Assembly (NCBI GenBank): GCA_026119855.1
Contig: JAOWBW010001590.1
Location: 62,001 to 126,000, forward strand
From: Campanula takesimana
Lineage: Eukaryota > Streptophyta > Magnoliopsida > Asterales > Campanulaceae
Length of the DNA: 64,000 nucleotides
Direction of reading: 5' to 3'
Part shown: positions 1 to 11,218 of the stretch, piece by piece
Numbering within the stretch: the stretch's first letter is position 1
Layout of the letters: every line of letters starts with the position of its first letter
Made by a program: the position numbers and the translations under genes
Notes under the pieces: generated by a model
What the model was told of the DNA's origin: nothing
The model's input: the letters and a program-made list of their open reading frames with translations, nothing else
The model's database searches: none

Positions 1-1500
1 CATTGGAGTATCATATGCTTTGGCGTTCTCAAGTCCAAATTTCTTGATTAAGTCCTTTGTATATTTGGCCTGATTGATAAATATGCCTTCATTCATTTGC
101 TTGATTTGAAGCCCGAGGAAGAATGTGATTTCTCCCATCATGCTCATTTCAAACTTGCTCTTCATTAGTTTCTCAAAGCGCTTGCACAACAATTCATTAG
201 TAGAACCAAATATAATATCATCAACATAAATTTGAACAAGTAATTTATGACCATTATGCTTGGCAATGAAAAGAGTTGTATCGATTTTACCGCGAGTGAA
301 GCCTTTTTCAATGAGAAACTTGGATAGTGTATCGTACCATGCTCTTGGTGCTTGCTTGAGTCCATACAAAGCTTTCTGGAGTTTGTACACATGATTTGGA
401 AATTGTGAATCTTCAAACCCAGGTGGTTGAGCAACGTAGACTTGTTCTTGGAGTTCACCATTTAGAAACGCGCTCTTCACATCCATTTGATATAAATTGA
501 AGTTCTTGTGAGCGGCGTAAGCTAGAAAGAGTCTAATAGCTTCAAGTCTCGCTACGGGCGTAAAGGTTTCATCGTAGTCAATTCCTTCTTCTTGCCTATA
601 GCCTTGTGCAACCAATTTTGCTTTGTTTCTTGTGATGGTTCCATTCTCATCCATCTTGTTTCTGAACACCCATTTCGTACCAATCACTCCTTGATCATTT
701 GGTCTTGGAACAAGAGTCCAAACCTTACATCGTTCAAATTGATTGAGTTCTTCTTGCATTGCAACCACCCAATTAGGATCTTGGAGGGCTTCATCAGCCT
801 TCTCCGGTTCAATTTTAGAGATAAAAGCAGTGTAAGCATCAAAGTTTGTAGCTCTCCTCGTACGAACACCAACGTTTAGATCACCAATGATATTATTGAT
901 TGAGTGACCTCTAACTTCACGAATTTCAGGAGGTAAGTTAGGTTGAGTCGTAGTAACTTGAAGGTCTTCAATTGGTACATCTTCACCAGATTCTAAATCG
1001 TCAAAATTTGGAGGTTGAATTGGTGTAGAGTTGAAACTTGGGTTTACTCCAGATGCAGCAGTAGATATAGGCGCATGAGAGGAATCAAGAGGCGCAACAT
1101 GTAAGTGAGGCGCAGCTAATGATCCATTTGGCGCGCCATAAGAGAAGTTAGGAGCAACTGATGTGGATGAATTTCCTTGAGTTGATAGATTCTGATTTTG
1201 AGTAGGCGCAACATAAATAGGAGCACCTGTATCATTAAGCTCAACAGAATCATCAGCAACATTTGGAGCCAAATGTGGCTCAAGGAGAGAATGTTCATCA
1301 AATGTAACATGTACAGATTCAACTATCACTAATATAGATCTATTAAAAACGCGAAAAGCTTTAGAATGTTTGGCATACCCAACAAAAATACATTCGTCGG
1401 CTTTGGCATCGAATTTACCTCTATGTTCGTTTCCGTTGTAGAGGATATAACATTTGCAACCAAAGATCTTGAAGAATGCAATGTTGGGAGTTCTACCACG
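1..1500 (-). pseudogene. copia-1 integrase tail and reverse transcriptase, running off the window
   Basis: Downstream of the TAG the same minus-strand frame remains open to position 1, so it has no stop inside the window. It reads an integrase C-terminal tail (GCKCYI, FVGYAKHSKAFRVF), an Ala-Pro-rich linker coded by GGCGC words (1085-1235), and then reverse transcriptase blocks: GTKWVFRNKMDENG, YRQEEGIDYDETFTPVARLE, MDVKSAFLNGELQEQVYV, LYGLKQAPRAWYD and the YVDD catalytic box near 207-232. RNase H and the 3' LTR are outside the window. No stop was seen in this stretch, but it cannot be translated in one piece with integrase. Confidence 0.88.
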
Positions 1501-2214
1501 CTAAAGTTCATACGGAGTCTTGTTGTGAAGTTTGTTGATGAGGGAACGATTTTGAGTAAAACATGCTGTGTTGATAGCTTCTTCCCAAAAGTACTTAGGC
1601 AATTTCGCTTCAGCTATCATCGTCTTTCCCGCTTCAATCAACGTTCTATTCTTTCTTTCCACAACCCCATTTTGTTGAGGAACTCCAGCGGTTGAGAAGT
1701 TGTGATCTATCCCATGATCGTCGCAATATCGAGCAACACCGTTGTTCTTAAATTCTGTTCCATTGTCGGATCGAACACTAACGATGTCATCTTCTTTTTG
1801 GGTTTGGAGCAGTGTGAATAAGGAGGTCAAAATATCGTAACAATCGTCTTTTGAGATCATCATTTCCACCCATGTATATCTTGAATAATCATCCACCACG
1901 ACTAGAGTATACTTGTTCTTTCGAATACTTGCAGTGGTGACTGGTCCAAATAGATCAATGTGGAGCAGTTGCAAACATCTAGAAGTTGAAGGATTGGTCT
2001 TGCTGGAGAAAGATTTCTTCGGTTGTTTGCCAAGTTGACACGCGGCGCACTTCTTGTCATGATGATCAGCAACCTTGGGAAGTCCTTTGACAACGTTATT
2101 CCTACTGAGTTTAGATAGATATTTGAAGTTCAAGTGACTTAAGCGCTTGTGCCACAGCCAACTATTTTCGCTCACACTTTTAGCTACAAAACAAAGATTA
2201 GTACTAGAGTTCAT
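1501..2214 (-). pseudogene. copia-1 integrase domain
   Basis: The GAG-pre-integrase box (WLWHKRLSHLNFKYLSKLS, then CAACQLGK) is followed by the catalytic core: HIDLFGPV, VVVDDYSRYTW, RSDNGTEF and GVPQQNGVVERKNRT, which supply the D, D and E residues. The enzyme would insert element cDNA into the genome. The frame stops at TAG (1501-1503), where related proteins have Trp (PYEL-W), so a single TGG to TAG change is likely. The same frame stays open beyond it into reverse transcriptase. Confidence 0.9.
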
Positions 2215-2342
2215 ACTATGGAAATCAATAATGTAAATATTTTTCTTACGATATCCCGTGAGTAATGTAGCTCCAGTTTTGCCATTCTTGATAAGACATT
2301 GAGTTGAGGTGAAGTGGCATTCTAATCATTTGTCTCAGAATT

Positions 2343-2592
2343 GAGATATGGATAATAAATTGTGCTTGAGCCCTTCGACGAGAAAGACTCTTTCAATGCA
2401 CACTTTGTCTTTCTTGAGCTTTCCATATGCAACAACTTGACCGTTGTTATTATCACCAAATGTTACTGAGATATGGATAATAAATTGTGCTTGAGCCCTT
2501 CGACGAGAAAGACTCTTTCAATGCACACTTTGTCTTTCTTGAGCTTTCCATATGCAACAACTTGACCGTTGTTATTATCACCAAATGTTACT
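2343..2592. repeat. Perfect 125-bp tandem duplication inside the protease/integrase linker
   Basis: Bases 2343-2467 and 2468-2592 look identical over 125 bp, each starting GAGATATGGATAATAAATTG. Because 125 is not a multiple of three, the duplication shifts the polyprotein frame. Confidence 0.92.
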
Positions 2593-2735
2593 GAGGGACC
2601 TCTTTCTTCATGGACATTTTCTAATAAGGATTCATCTCTAGTCATGTGTCTTGAACACCCACTATCGAGAATCCATTCATAATTTCTAGCTTTTGAAGAT
2701 CCAGCCATGAAACAAAGAACCTGAAATATAGACAT
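2463..2735 (-). pseudogene. copia-1 aspartic protease region
   Basis: The minus-strand reading contains ILDSGCSRHMTRD, the copia-type protease active site (DSG) followed by the usual His-Met. The product would cleave the Gag-Pol polyprotein. The frame breaks where the 125-bp tandem duplication begins, so it no longer connects to integrase. Confidence 0.85.
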
Positions 2736-2772
2736 TTAAGCAGGTCCCCTTTATTCCTTTTGGGTCCTAGGG

Positions 2773-5129
2773 TTAGCAACTTTTGACAACCCACTCTTGC
2801 TTGACCTTAGGGTTTTTACGTCCTTTGGCATTGGGAGTGAATCGCAAAAGGCATTCCACGGCCTTGTGTCCAGAACAATCACAAATGGAACAATGATGAA
2901 AGCCACCAATCACATGAGTTTTCACAAACTCTTTACTTTTCTTTGGGATGGCATTCTTCTTTGGGTCAGATGGACTAGACTTAACAAAATCCTTCTTTTG
3001 AAATTTTGGAGCGCTTGATCTAGGAGGGCGCATAGGGCTAGGAGGCGCACGGCGATGAGGCGTGTGGCTCCTAGGCGCATAATGAGCACTCGGAGAAGGA
3101 GCGCGCTTTGTTTCAAGAGGGATTTTGCTAGAGGATGATTCATCTGTAGCTATATCTTTCCCATTAGCATTCCCAAATTGCTTCGTTGGGTAGACATAAT
3201 GGAATGTTTGTCTCTTGACTTTTTCCTGTCCTTTACCCAGTGAATTAGAATGTTTTTCCTTGGGAATTTCAAAAGTTTGCTGGTTAGTAAATTCACTATC
3301 TCTTTTAGCACAGACATCACATTTAAAGTTTTCACTAGTTGATGAGAATCTCAAGACACTTTTATCACCACTGGCTTTTTGGGACTCAAAAATATTGTCC
3401 ATAGTGACACGAGAATTGGACCACTCATTTGTAATCTTTTTGAGATCAGTAATTTGAGCGACTAATTCATCGTTTTGAACTTTAAGAAGTAAGTTCTGTT
3501 CTGTTAGAAAAGTATTTTTAACAGTAAGAGGAGTCATGCTCTTTATCTGCTCCTTAAGGAAGGTGAGTTCAGATTTAAGTAGAGATTTCTCGGTCTTGAG
3601 CTGGGAAATTTCATTACATGATAGTGCTAAAGCTTCCTTCATATTATCAAATCTAGTGATTACCTTTTCAGCCTTTTTTAACATTTTTTCTTGTTCAGCA
3701 ATCACTTCATCATCATTGATTTTGGAGATTGGAGCAGTCGGTTCAACTTGAGGTCTGATGTAAGCTCCTTTTCTTAATTTGTTCCTTGCACTTAGATCAC
3801 ATCGTGAGAATAAGGTTGGTCCTTTCTTCCTTTTCACTTCTTGAAAACCTGCAGATATCTTGATAGGTTTATTCAAGACATTCATATCAGGAACATCCTT
3901 GGAGAAGTCATCATCAGAATCATAAGTATTAACTTCATCATCATTTGCTACCAAACAAACGAGTCCATCATCAGAATCTTCATCGCTCTCATCTGAGTCT
4001 GTTTCGATCCAAGTGTTCTGCTCATTTGCCGGTGATTCTTCTTCAGCAACAATTCCCTTGTGACGAGTGAATTTGGGAGTGAACTTGGGAGTATGGCTGC
4101 TCTTCTTCTGCATATATTCAAATTTTGGAGTTGGGTAGCTTGAAGCAAAGTGTCCTGGTTTCCTGCAATTAAAACAAACAAGGTATTCTTTTCTTTTTGA
4201 ATCACTGCTCCTCGTGAACTTTGGAGGAGCTCTGCTGGTAGATCCTTGAAATTTGCTGGTTGAGCCGGGTCTTGAGAATTTTCTGAACTTTTGAAATTTC
4301 TTCACAAATAAAGCAAAGTCTTCATCATCCATGTCTAGTAACTCAGAGGTAGAAATTTTGGGATCGGAACTTTTCTCTTCTTGAACCGGCGCAGGCACAT
4401 GGCTTCTTCTCTATGCGCCACCATTGCTATGGATTTTGACTTTCCTTCAGCTTCACTGATTCGTTGGAGTTTGAGCTCATAAACCTTAAGATTTGCATAA
4501 AGGTTCCTTAAAGTCCATACATCTAAAGTTCCGGCGTCTTCAAGAGCGCTGGATTTATGTAGGTATCTTGATCCAAAAGCTTGGAGAAAATTGACATTCA
4601 AATCTTTGTTTGAAAACTTCATGCCAAGTGAAATACATAGATTTATAATTTCACAGTAGCGTTCATAAGTTTGTCTTAAGGTTTCACCGGGGAGTTGAGA
4701 GAAATTGTTGAATCTCTTTTGCACTTCATATTTCTTGTTCTCCTTACAAACAGTATCTCCTTCTATATGCTCTTCAATAGCATCCCATAGCTCATTAGCA
4801 GTAGCACAATGCATGACTTATTGTTTCATAGCCGTGCTTAGAGTGCTTAGGATAATGTTTCTTGCTTTGCCATCATTTGCAACTCTTCTTGTTTCTTCCT
4901 TAGTCCATTATTCCCTTGGTTTCTTGATGGTTGGTTGAGCAGGATTAGTGCGCGGATTTGGATTCGCTTTCATAGGGATGTAAGGTCCATAAACCACGGT
5001 GTCATGAAGTCTTTCATCGATTGAGTTGAGATGGGTCAATATGCTGAATTTCCACACGTCAAAATGATCTTCATCAAAGACCGGAACGTGAGTGTAGTTT
5101 GCAGTTGCTATAGGTTTTGAGTTTGCCAT
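2773..5129 (-). pseudogene. copia-1 gag (nucleocapsid) pseudogene
   Basis: Gag would form the virus-like particle and bind element RNA. The start at 5129 (MANSKPIATANYTHVPVFDE) follows the PBS by about 60 bases. The reading continues through 4335-4814 (FNNFSQLPGETLRQTYERYC, a copia gag core) and 2773-4398. The latter holds a CCHC knuckle CFNCRKPGHF whose last Cys is Tyr, a heptad-rich coiled coil (roughly residues 215-320 of the 4398 reading), a Pro/Arg-rich stretch, and a second, intact knuckle CSICDCSGHKAVEC. Breaks: in-frame stops near 4907 and 4817 and a frameshift near 4395. The Pro/Arg-rich stretch is coded by repeated GGCGC words (3027-3110). Confidence 0.85.
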
Positions 5130-5188
5130 TTCGAATCGGCACCCAAGCTGTTAAGCTTGAAAAACAAAAGTGTTTTATAAAGGTGTTT

Positions 5189-5200
5189 GCTCTGATACCA
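5189..5200 (-). other. Primer binding site of copia-1 (initiator tRNA-Met type)
   Basis: The minus strand reads TGGTATCAGAGC immediately inside the LTR. This is the standard plant copia PBS, complementary to the 3' end of initiator methionine tRNA. It fixes the orientation of the element. Confidence 0.9.
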
Positions 5201-5202
5201 CT

Positions 5203-6601
5203 TGTTGGTCCCAAGGGGCAACAAGGGTATGAAAAATAGCTAGAGGGGGGGGTGAATAGCTGTTTTAAAATTCTTTTCGTACCCTTGATAAACTCAATTG
5301 CAAATGCGCACTTTATCAAATAAGCGTTATGATATGCGCCTATGTGAGTGAGTGAAATGCACAGCGGAATTTAGTAGTGTGCGCAAAGTATGATAAATGG
5401 GGCGCACACACACTCTAAGTATTTTGGCTCAAAGTGGGTGAAATAAGAGACTAAGGCAAATGATATAACAAACACAACACAGTTCAATCAATCAATCTAC
5501 AATGAATTAAACAATCAAATAGTTAGATATGATATGAACTTGAAAGGAAATAGCAAGATAGTAAGTATGCGCTATTTGGAGAGGTTCGATCGGGAAAATG
5601 ATCTACGTCCTCTACCAAGATAGTTAGTCTTGGATTTCTAATGGAGATCTTATATAATAAGAGAGCGTTACAAATTACAATCGTTTTGAGCTTATACACT
5701 AACTCAAGATCTATTTCTATGAAAGAACAAATCCTAGACAATAACCGGTGTATCTCTAAAAGTAAGATCTAAGTGATCAAACTTAAAGAGGTGCGTGTGT
5801 GATTTTAGATTCAAGGCTCTTTAGATCTTTGAGATTGAGAGCACAAGAAAACTAAAGTGTTTTTGCTTGAGGATCTGGGCTAAGGATGAAGTTATGAAGA
5901 TGTTCTTGAGAATTCTGGAAATAGCAAAGGTAATCTTCAAATCTTCAACAAATGCTTGAGAGAAAAATTCTTGAAATTCTTAGCAACTTCAAATGGTTGA
6001 AGTTATGGGGTATTTATAGTAGAGCCCCAAAAACTAGCCGTTGGAAATCCTTGGTGAGTCAGAGAAAGGACGGATGTGCTGTCGCTCATTGAGTGGAGCA
6101 CGTGTCCTTTTATAGCCGTTAGACACATAACACAAATATGACCGCTATGGACAGGTGTCCTTAGATGTGGGTGCATACGTGTTATTTAACCACCGTTGGA
6201 TCATTGGCGTAGTTTGAATCTTCTTCAAGTCTTCGAGTCTTCATTAAATCACTGAGTGAATAAATCACTATAAGGCGCGTGAGCTAAGAGAGGCGCGTCA
6301 CACTTTGCGGGCGCATAAGAGGCGCAGGCGCACTGTGAGGCGCGTAGCGCGGCGCGGCGCGTTAGTGAGGCGTTTGGGCGCATGGCGCATGACTTGGCTC
6401 AAACTTGTGATTTTCTTGAATCTTGATATTCTTGCCCTATTCCTAAGCCTATTCTATTACAATGGACAACCTAAAAAATGAAGTATAAATACTTCTTACA
6501 TGTGCGTCTAAAGTCCATGAAATAAGACTTAGGTGATGGATCAATCAAATCTAATCAGTAATATTACATTGAAACTGAGATATAAGTGGGCATACCCAAC
6601 A
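5203..6601 (-). repeat. 5' LTR of copia-1 (1399 bp)
   Basis: The plus strand starts TGTTGG at 5203 and ends CCAACA at 6601, a perfect 6-bp terminal inverted repeat with TG..CA ends. The inner boundary is fixed by the PBS two bases away. On the minus strand a TATA-like TATAAATA lies near 6014-6021. GC-rich words of the GGCGC type cluster at 6272-6390, upstream of that TATA, and recur near 5305-5410. It shares its backbone with the LTR at 40739-42283. Confidence 0.9.
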
Positions 6602-6950
6602 TAGCCCCTAGTATTGACTTCATGTATGTTGTCGCCTTCGTCACGATGTTTAGCCCATATGCGTTCAAGTGATAGTCTTCGTTCTAAAACTTGTTTAGAC
6701 ATTATTTCATCATTTTGCCAAGAATTAGATTGAACAACTTGGAATAGTGTATGAGGATAAGAATGACTTTTATTTGATGAGACCAACTCAAACTTTGACA
6801 TTAATAAGAAGGAAGAAAACTTAATGCACACATTAGAGGACTTTTGACTCATTTTTTTTTACTAGGTATAGAAAGAGAAACGGAGATTGTTGTCGTCGTC
6901 CTTGTCGTTGTAGTCCTCATACTGCATGTTTTTTTTTTATCATGGGAAAG
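6602..6950. other. Presumed intron 1 remnant of the ILR1-like gene
   Basis: No recognisable coding sequence. A 103-residue minus-strand frame (6541-6852) runs across the LTR boundary and resembles nothing I know. The segment ends in a T-rich tract and GGGAAAG at 6944-6950, usable as a 3' splice site, which suggests it is intronic. Confidence 0.45.
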
Positions 6951-7076
6951 GAATCAGTTGATTGGGAGCACCGGAGCAAGATTGACGGCAAAATGCATGC
7001 CTGTGGTCATGACTCTCATGTAGCTATGCTACTTGGAGCTGCCAAATTACTCCAAGCGAGAAAAGATGAGTTGAAG
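6951..7076 (+). CDS. ILR1-like hydrolase exon 2 (metal-binding HACGHD exon)
   Basis: 42 codons from ESVDWEHRSK to ARKDELK. The acceptor is AAAG|GA and the donor AAG|GTAAAG. An ATG at 6942 lies just upstream in frame but is probably intronic, because relatives continue upstream here with LPLQE-type sequence. Confidence 0.85.
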
Positions 7077-7371
7077 GTAAAGTCCTTGCACCTATTACAA
7101 AAGGTTCATGATCTTTTATGTTGATCTTCAGTCGCAAAAACGATTGTCCATTTCCGATTAAGTAAATAATTGAAGTAAAACAAAAGCTCCATTTTCTAGT
7201 CTAATTAGTAATTTCACCTTTGTCAATTATCATGTCCTAATTTACACACCAAAGTGATCAAGTGTCATTCCTTTTGAATGTTTTGTATCAGCCTGTATAC
7301 ATCATTTTTCAATCAATCCCACAACGCTTATTGTTTGCACTATCATTACTTTTAGTTGTCTATAATAGTCG

Positions 7372-7479
7372 GTGATACTCGGACTCTTTGGTTTACGCCA
7401 CAGGAGCCATGCTGACATGAATTTGATATGAGTGTCCAACACGAGCATGGCGAGGTAAAACAAAGAGTCCGAGCATCAC
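7372..7479. repeat. Imperfect inverted repeat (hairpin) in the hydrolase intron
   Basis: Arms at about 7372-7397 and 7453-7479 share CTCGGACTCTTTG against CAAAGAGTCCGAG, with about 26-28 nt pairing and a few mismatches around a 55-nt loop. It could be a small foldback MITE or a transcribed hairpin. No terminal TA or target duplication was recognised. Confidence 0.5.
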
Positions 7480-7761
7480 AGATCATAGCATAGCTACACC
7501 CATCTTGTGGAAGTTTGGGAAGTTCAGATGCCAATATTTATTACTATTGTTGTTGTTATTATTATTATTTTGCAATTATGTAATGTGAACAAAGGGTATT
7601 TATGTGTATGTAAACTTTTTTTTTTTCTGCTCAAAAAGAAAAGACGTCAACTTCTTGAATTTCCTCGAAAATCTAAAGATGCTAGTTATGGGAAGGAGGC
7701 AGTGATACCCATTTCATGCTTGTAGATGCTAACCATTGACTTTTCAATGAACTTTTATCAG

Positions 7762-8076
7762 GGTACTGTGAAGCTTGTTTTTCAGCCTGGTGAGGAAGGT
7801 TATGCGGGTGCTTATCATATGCTAAAAGATGGTGCTCTTGATGATATTCAAGCCATATTTGGTCTTCATGTTTTACCCTCGTATCCTACTGGTGTCATTG
7901 CATCAAGGCCTGGTCCGATACTTGCGGGTGCTGGCTTGTTTTCAGCTACTATTAAAGGGAAAGGTGGGCATGCAGCAGCCCCACATAATGCAATAGATCC
8001 AGTTGTAGCAGCCTCATTGGCTGTCGTTGCTGTACAACAGATTGTATCTCGAGAGACTGATCCTCTTGAAGCCAGA
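7762..8076 (+). CDS. ILR1-like hydrolase exon 3 (catalytic Glu exon)
   Basis: 105 codons from GTVKLVFQPGEEG to ETDPLEAR. The acceptor is ATCAG|GG and the donor CAGA|GTAATC. It contains the catalytic Glu pair, the metal-binding His in FGLHV and the GKGGHAA dimerisation-domain motif. Confidence 0.9.
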
Positions 8077-8576
8077 GTAATCTCTTTACCTTTTTTCGCT
8101 TTATGTTTTTGTTGTTGTATTCCCTTTGGCTTAAAATGAGTGTCCATTTTGTTCATCCTTTCGCCCATGAACAAATATGAACTCTCATTTGAAGACACAT
8201 GTATTCGTTCAGTTCATGTTTGCTTATTTCTTAGAGGTCTATTTGGTGACGACTATGAACCAGCTTGGACCTTTATGAAAATATTCAGCAATTACTGAAT
8301 TCAGTTTTTGTTAAAATTACAAATCACATGATTAGGTAAAAGAAAGTAATGATGATAGTGAGGGAATGGGGTTGCAATTTCAACATTTTCCAGGACTCTG
8401 GCTGCTACATCCTTAGGTTTGTCAGGTTTCCGTCATCCTTAGGTGTGTCAGGTTTCCGTTTTCTCAGTCATCAAACACTCTAGGAACAGGGACAAAACAC
8501 AAAGGGTACTGGTACTTTCAAAAAGAAAAATCAGGGGAGTTAAACTCCCTGCTTAAAAGCATTGAAACATATAACA

Positions 8577-8739
8577 CTCCCTCCGTCCCAAAATGATCTT
8601 CACATTTGACTATTCAAACTTTTTAAGGATATGAACACTTGCTACACTAGTCACGTTTTGTTTGTGCACTTTTAAGCCGAAATTATTTTGGGACTTGGAA
8701 AAGTGGCAAATAGGTAGATCATTTTGGGTCAGAAGGAGT
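8577..8739. mobile_element. Stowaway-like MITE
   Basis: Starts CTCCCTCCGTCCCAAAATGA and ends in the near-complement TCATTTTGGG..GGAG followed by TA. These are the termini typical of Stowaway (Tc1/mariner-derived) MITEs. It lies in the hydrolase intron and resembles the copy at 39661-39838. Confidence 0.75.
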
Positions 8740-9674
8740 AATCTACAACCTATGTCATGAGATGTGAGAAAAATCGTCTCTCCTATCAAGTTCTTCTATA
8801 TGTTGTAGATATGCAAAATAAAATTCTCGCCTAAGCGTATTTGCAGCTCTTTCTAGAAGTTAGAAATAATGACTCCATTTGTTTCTCCTGGAGACCTGAT
8901 GAGACTGGAAGTATCATATAGAAAGGCCTATATGCTCGAGAGATATTAAAATGACCATAAGGATATCCATGTGGTTGTATTGACTTACAAAAGGATTAAA
9001 ATAGAAGTCCCCCGATATAGATTGTCAATAACAAGGGAAAGTATGAGTTAAACTTAGATATGGACACTTTTAACAAAAAACAACTTGTGAATTCTGATCT
9101 ACAGTATAAAGATTTAAAGATTGAATTAATCCCTTAGGCCCCTAACTTTTTGATCTGTTGTGGATGGATTGACTACATGTATGAAATATGGTCTACAACA
9201 ACATTAACAAAGCGTTAATCCCAAAATGATTTGGGTTCGGCAAACATGAATTGCCGTATAAATCAGTCAACGAATAAGTGAAAATAATGAGAAAGTGAGA
9301 TGTTACAAAAAGGTTTCAAAGAAAGTTTTATTTTTTTAAAATAATAAATAAAAAGCAATGAAAAGATGAAAAATAAATATTACTACCAAATATAAAAATA
9401 TTATGAAAGCTATGAATATATTTAAAAGAATAAATAAGTGTAAAGAAAGTTTTTTTTCTTTGAACCTATAGGGTATACCTGATTGCCTTGCGGTAGAATT
9501 TTTCTTTCAACCTATGGGGTATACCTAAATCATTTTGGGACAAAGGCTTCATTGTTGTTTGGAGAATCTAAATGAAATATATAAAATGGATAGATCCATT
9601 TTTCTAATCTCCCCACCCCTTCCCCCGGTCCCAAAATGATCAAGAGCAAATTCGGACATTCATTTTGGGACATA

Positions 9675-9875
9675 CTCCCTCTGTCAAAGAAATATAGTCC
9701 CTTTTTTTCATTGTTATTACGAAGGAACTTTGAGGAATAATTAAAGCAACTTTTAATTACTCTAATGAAAATTTAAAAATTGTTATTGATGCACCATTAT
9801 AAATACCATCAACATCAATTTTCAGATTCACATTAAGATAATTAAAATAGCCTTATCTTTCCAGGACAGAGGGAG
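9675..9875. mobile_element. Stowaway-like MITE
   Basis: CTCCCTCTGTC at the left and GACAGAGGGAG at the right, flanked by TA at both ends (9673-9674 and 9876-9877). The interior is AT-rich and has no coding potential. It lies in the hydrolase intron. Confidence 0.75.
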
Positions 9876-10032
9876 TAGTAGGTAGTAGGACGGAGTATAT
9901 TGGTACCTGCATTTATGAGATGCTCATAGTGCATTGTGTTTTTATATTTAGGTATGCTACTTGATACTAACACTCAGATTTTCCCTAAATTGCATTGAGA
10001 GCCATCCAATTTCAGGCTAATTATTTCTCATA

Positions 10033-10244
10033 CTCCCTCCGTCCTGTCCTGCAAAGTTAGTACCTCTTTTTTCGTTGTTATTACGAATGAACATTGAACA
10101 ATAATTTAGGCTATTTCAAGTATCCTTATAAAAAAATTCAACTTGTTATTGATATACCATTATAAATACTATCAATACCAATTTTCATATTCTCATTAAG
10201 ATGATTAAAAGTAACCTAAAGGGACTAACTTTCCGGGATAGGAG
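10033..10244. mobile_element. Stowaway-like MITE
   Basis: CTCCCTCCGTCCTG at the left and CGGGATAGGAG at the right, flanked by TA. Its interior resembles the 9675-9875 copy (CGTTGTTATTACGAA and ATTAAGATGATTAAAA), so the two belong to one subfamily. Confidence 0.7.
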
Positions 10245-10350
10245 TAATTCCTTATTTTCTTTCTTCTCTATAAGCATTCTCAGAAACATTAGTGGTCGTC
10301 TTGACTCTTGAAGAAAGACATCATTAATTCATCCAAATGACTTCTAATAG

Positions 10351-10479
10351 GTGGTGACAATTGGGTACATTGAAGGCGGCCACGCACCAAATGTAATACC
10401 TGAGTCTGTTAAATTTGGGGGAACATATAGAAGTCTGTCTGCTCAAGGTCTTATCCAAACCAAGGAAAGGATTAAAGAG
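10351..10479 (+). CDS. ILR1-like hydrolase exon 4
   Basis: 43 codons from VVTIGYIEGG to TKERIKE, including the family motif APNVIPESVKFGGTYRSLS. The acceptor is TAATAG|GT and the donor AGAG|GTATAG. The 2.27-kb intron before it is inflated by MITEs. Confidence 0.88.
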
Positions 10480-11218
10480 GTATAGACATCACTCAAATTA
10501 TTACGCTTCATGCATACATAAAATGAATATTGTGTTCATTTCACTCTACCCCTGAGGTATTGTCTTGGAGATAGTTAAATGTGGGGGTACATCAGAAATT
10601 TCAACTGAGAACGGATTTTCGTGGGTCCCACATTTGAATTTGGGACTAGACCTCGGAGATGAACTGAAATGGACACAAGCATTTGTACTAAAATTTTAAC
10701 CGTACATTATGAAGGCCAAATTAGTCTTGTGTTTTCGTCCATTGTACTTTGAGGTTACTTTCACTTTAACATCAATGCACGTTTTTTATTGACACAAAAA
10801 CAATGTACTTTGTAAAACCTATCATCCCGGTTCCAAATTCATGGAAACGGGTACGGATTGGCACGAATTTGGTATGGGGATAAATAGTTTCCCAAAGTAT
10901 AGTACTACCTCTGCCCCAAAAAGAATGACATTATTTGTCCCAAAATGAACGACCTTGATTCAAAATAATGTGTTCCTAAATGATCTTTTACCATTTTTTT
11001 TTTTAATTTTCTGTACTTCCAAAAATAACATTTTAAAAGCGGACATGAAGGATAGACATGATTTATTACTATTAAAAGTCAACTTATGCAGAGTTCCCTT
11101 AAGTCGGAAAAGGTCATTCATTTTGGGAGAGAGTCAAAATGTTAAAAATGGTTAAAGTGAAAGTCAGATGAAAAAAATGAAGTTTGTCCTATATTATGAA
11201 TCTTTTACCTCCATCCAG

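Larger units (their letters stand above)
1..6601 (-). mobile_element. copia-1: SIRE-like Ty1/copia retrotransposon, truncated by the window edge
   Basis: Read on the minus strand the order is LTR (6601-5203), PBS, gag with coiled coil and zinc knuckles, protease, integrase and reverse transcriptase, the last running off position 1. The long coiled-coil gag and an LTR with a run of G followed by GTGAATAG resemble the SIRE/Maximus lineage; that placement is from family knowledge, not a search. The copy is decayed: in-frame stops in gag and after integrase, a frameshift in gag and a 125-bp tandem duplication in protease. The 3' LTR lies beyond the window. It sits directly upstream of exon 2 of the ILR1-like gene and may lie in that gene's first intron, with exon 1 to the left of position 1. 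The expected target duplication, not checkable here, would be TAGCC (6602-6606). Confidence 0.9.

Noticed and set aside
5189..5200. tRNA gene remnant
   Set aside because: Only the 12-base primer complement is present. No cloverleaf was recognised here or elsewhere in the window.
6541..6852. 103-residue minus-strand frame upstream of the hydrolase
   Set aside because: It spans the copia-1 LTR boundary and matches no family I know; probably a chance frame in intron sequence.
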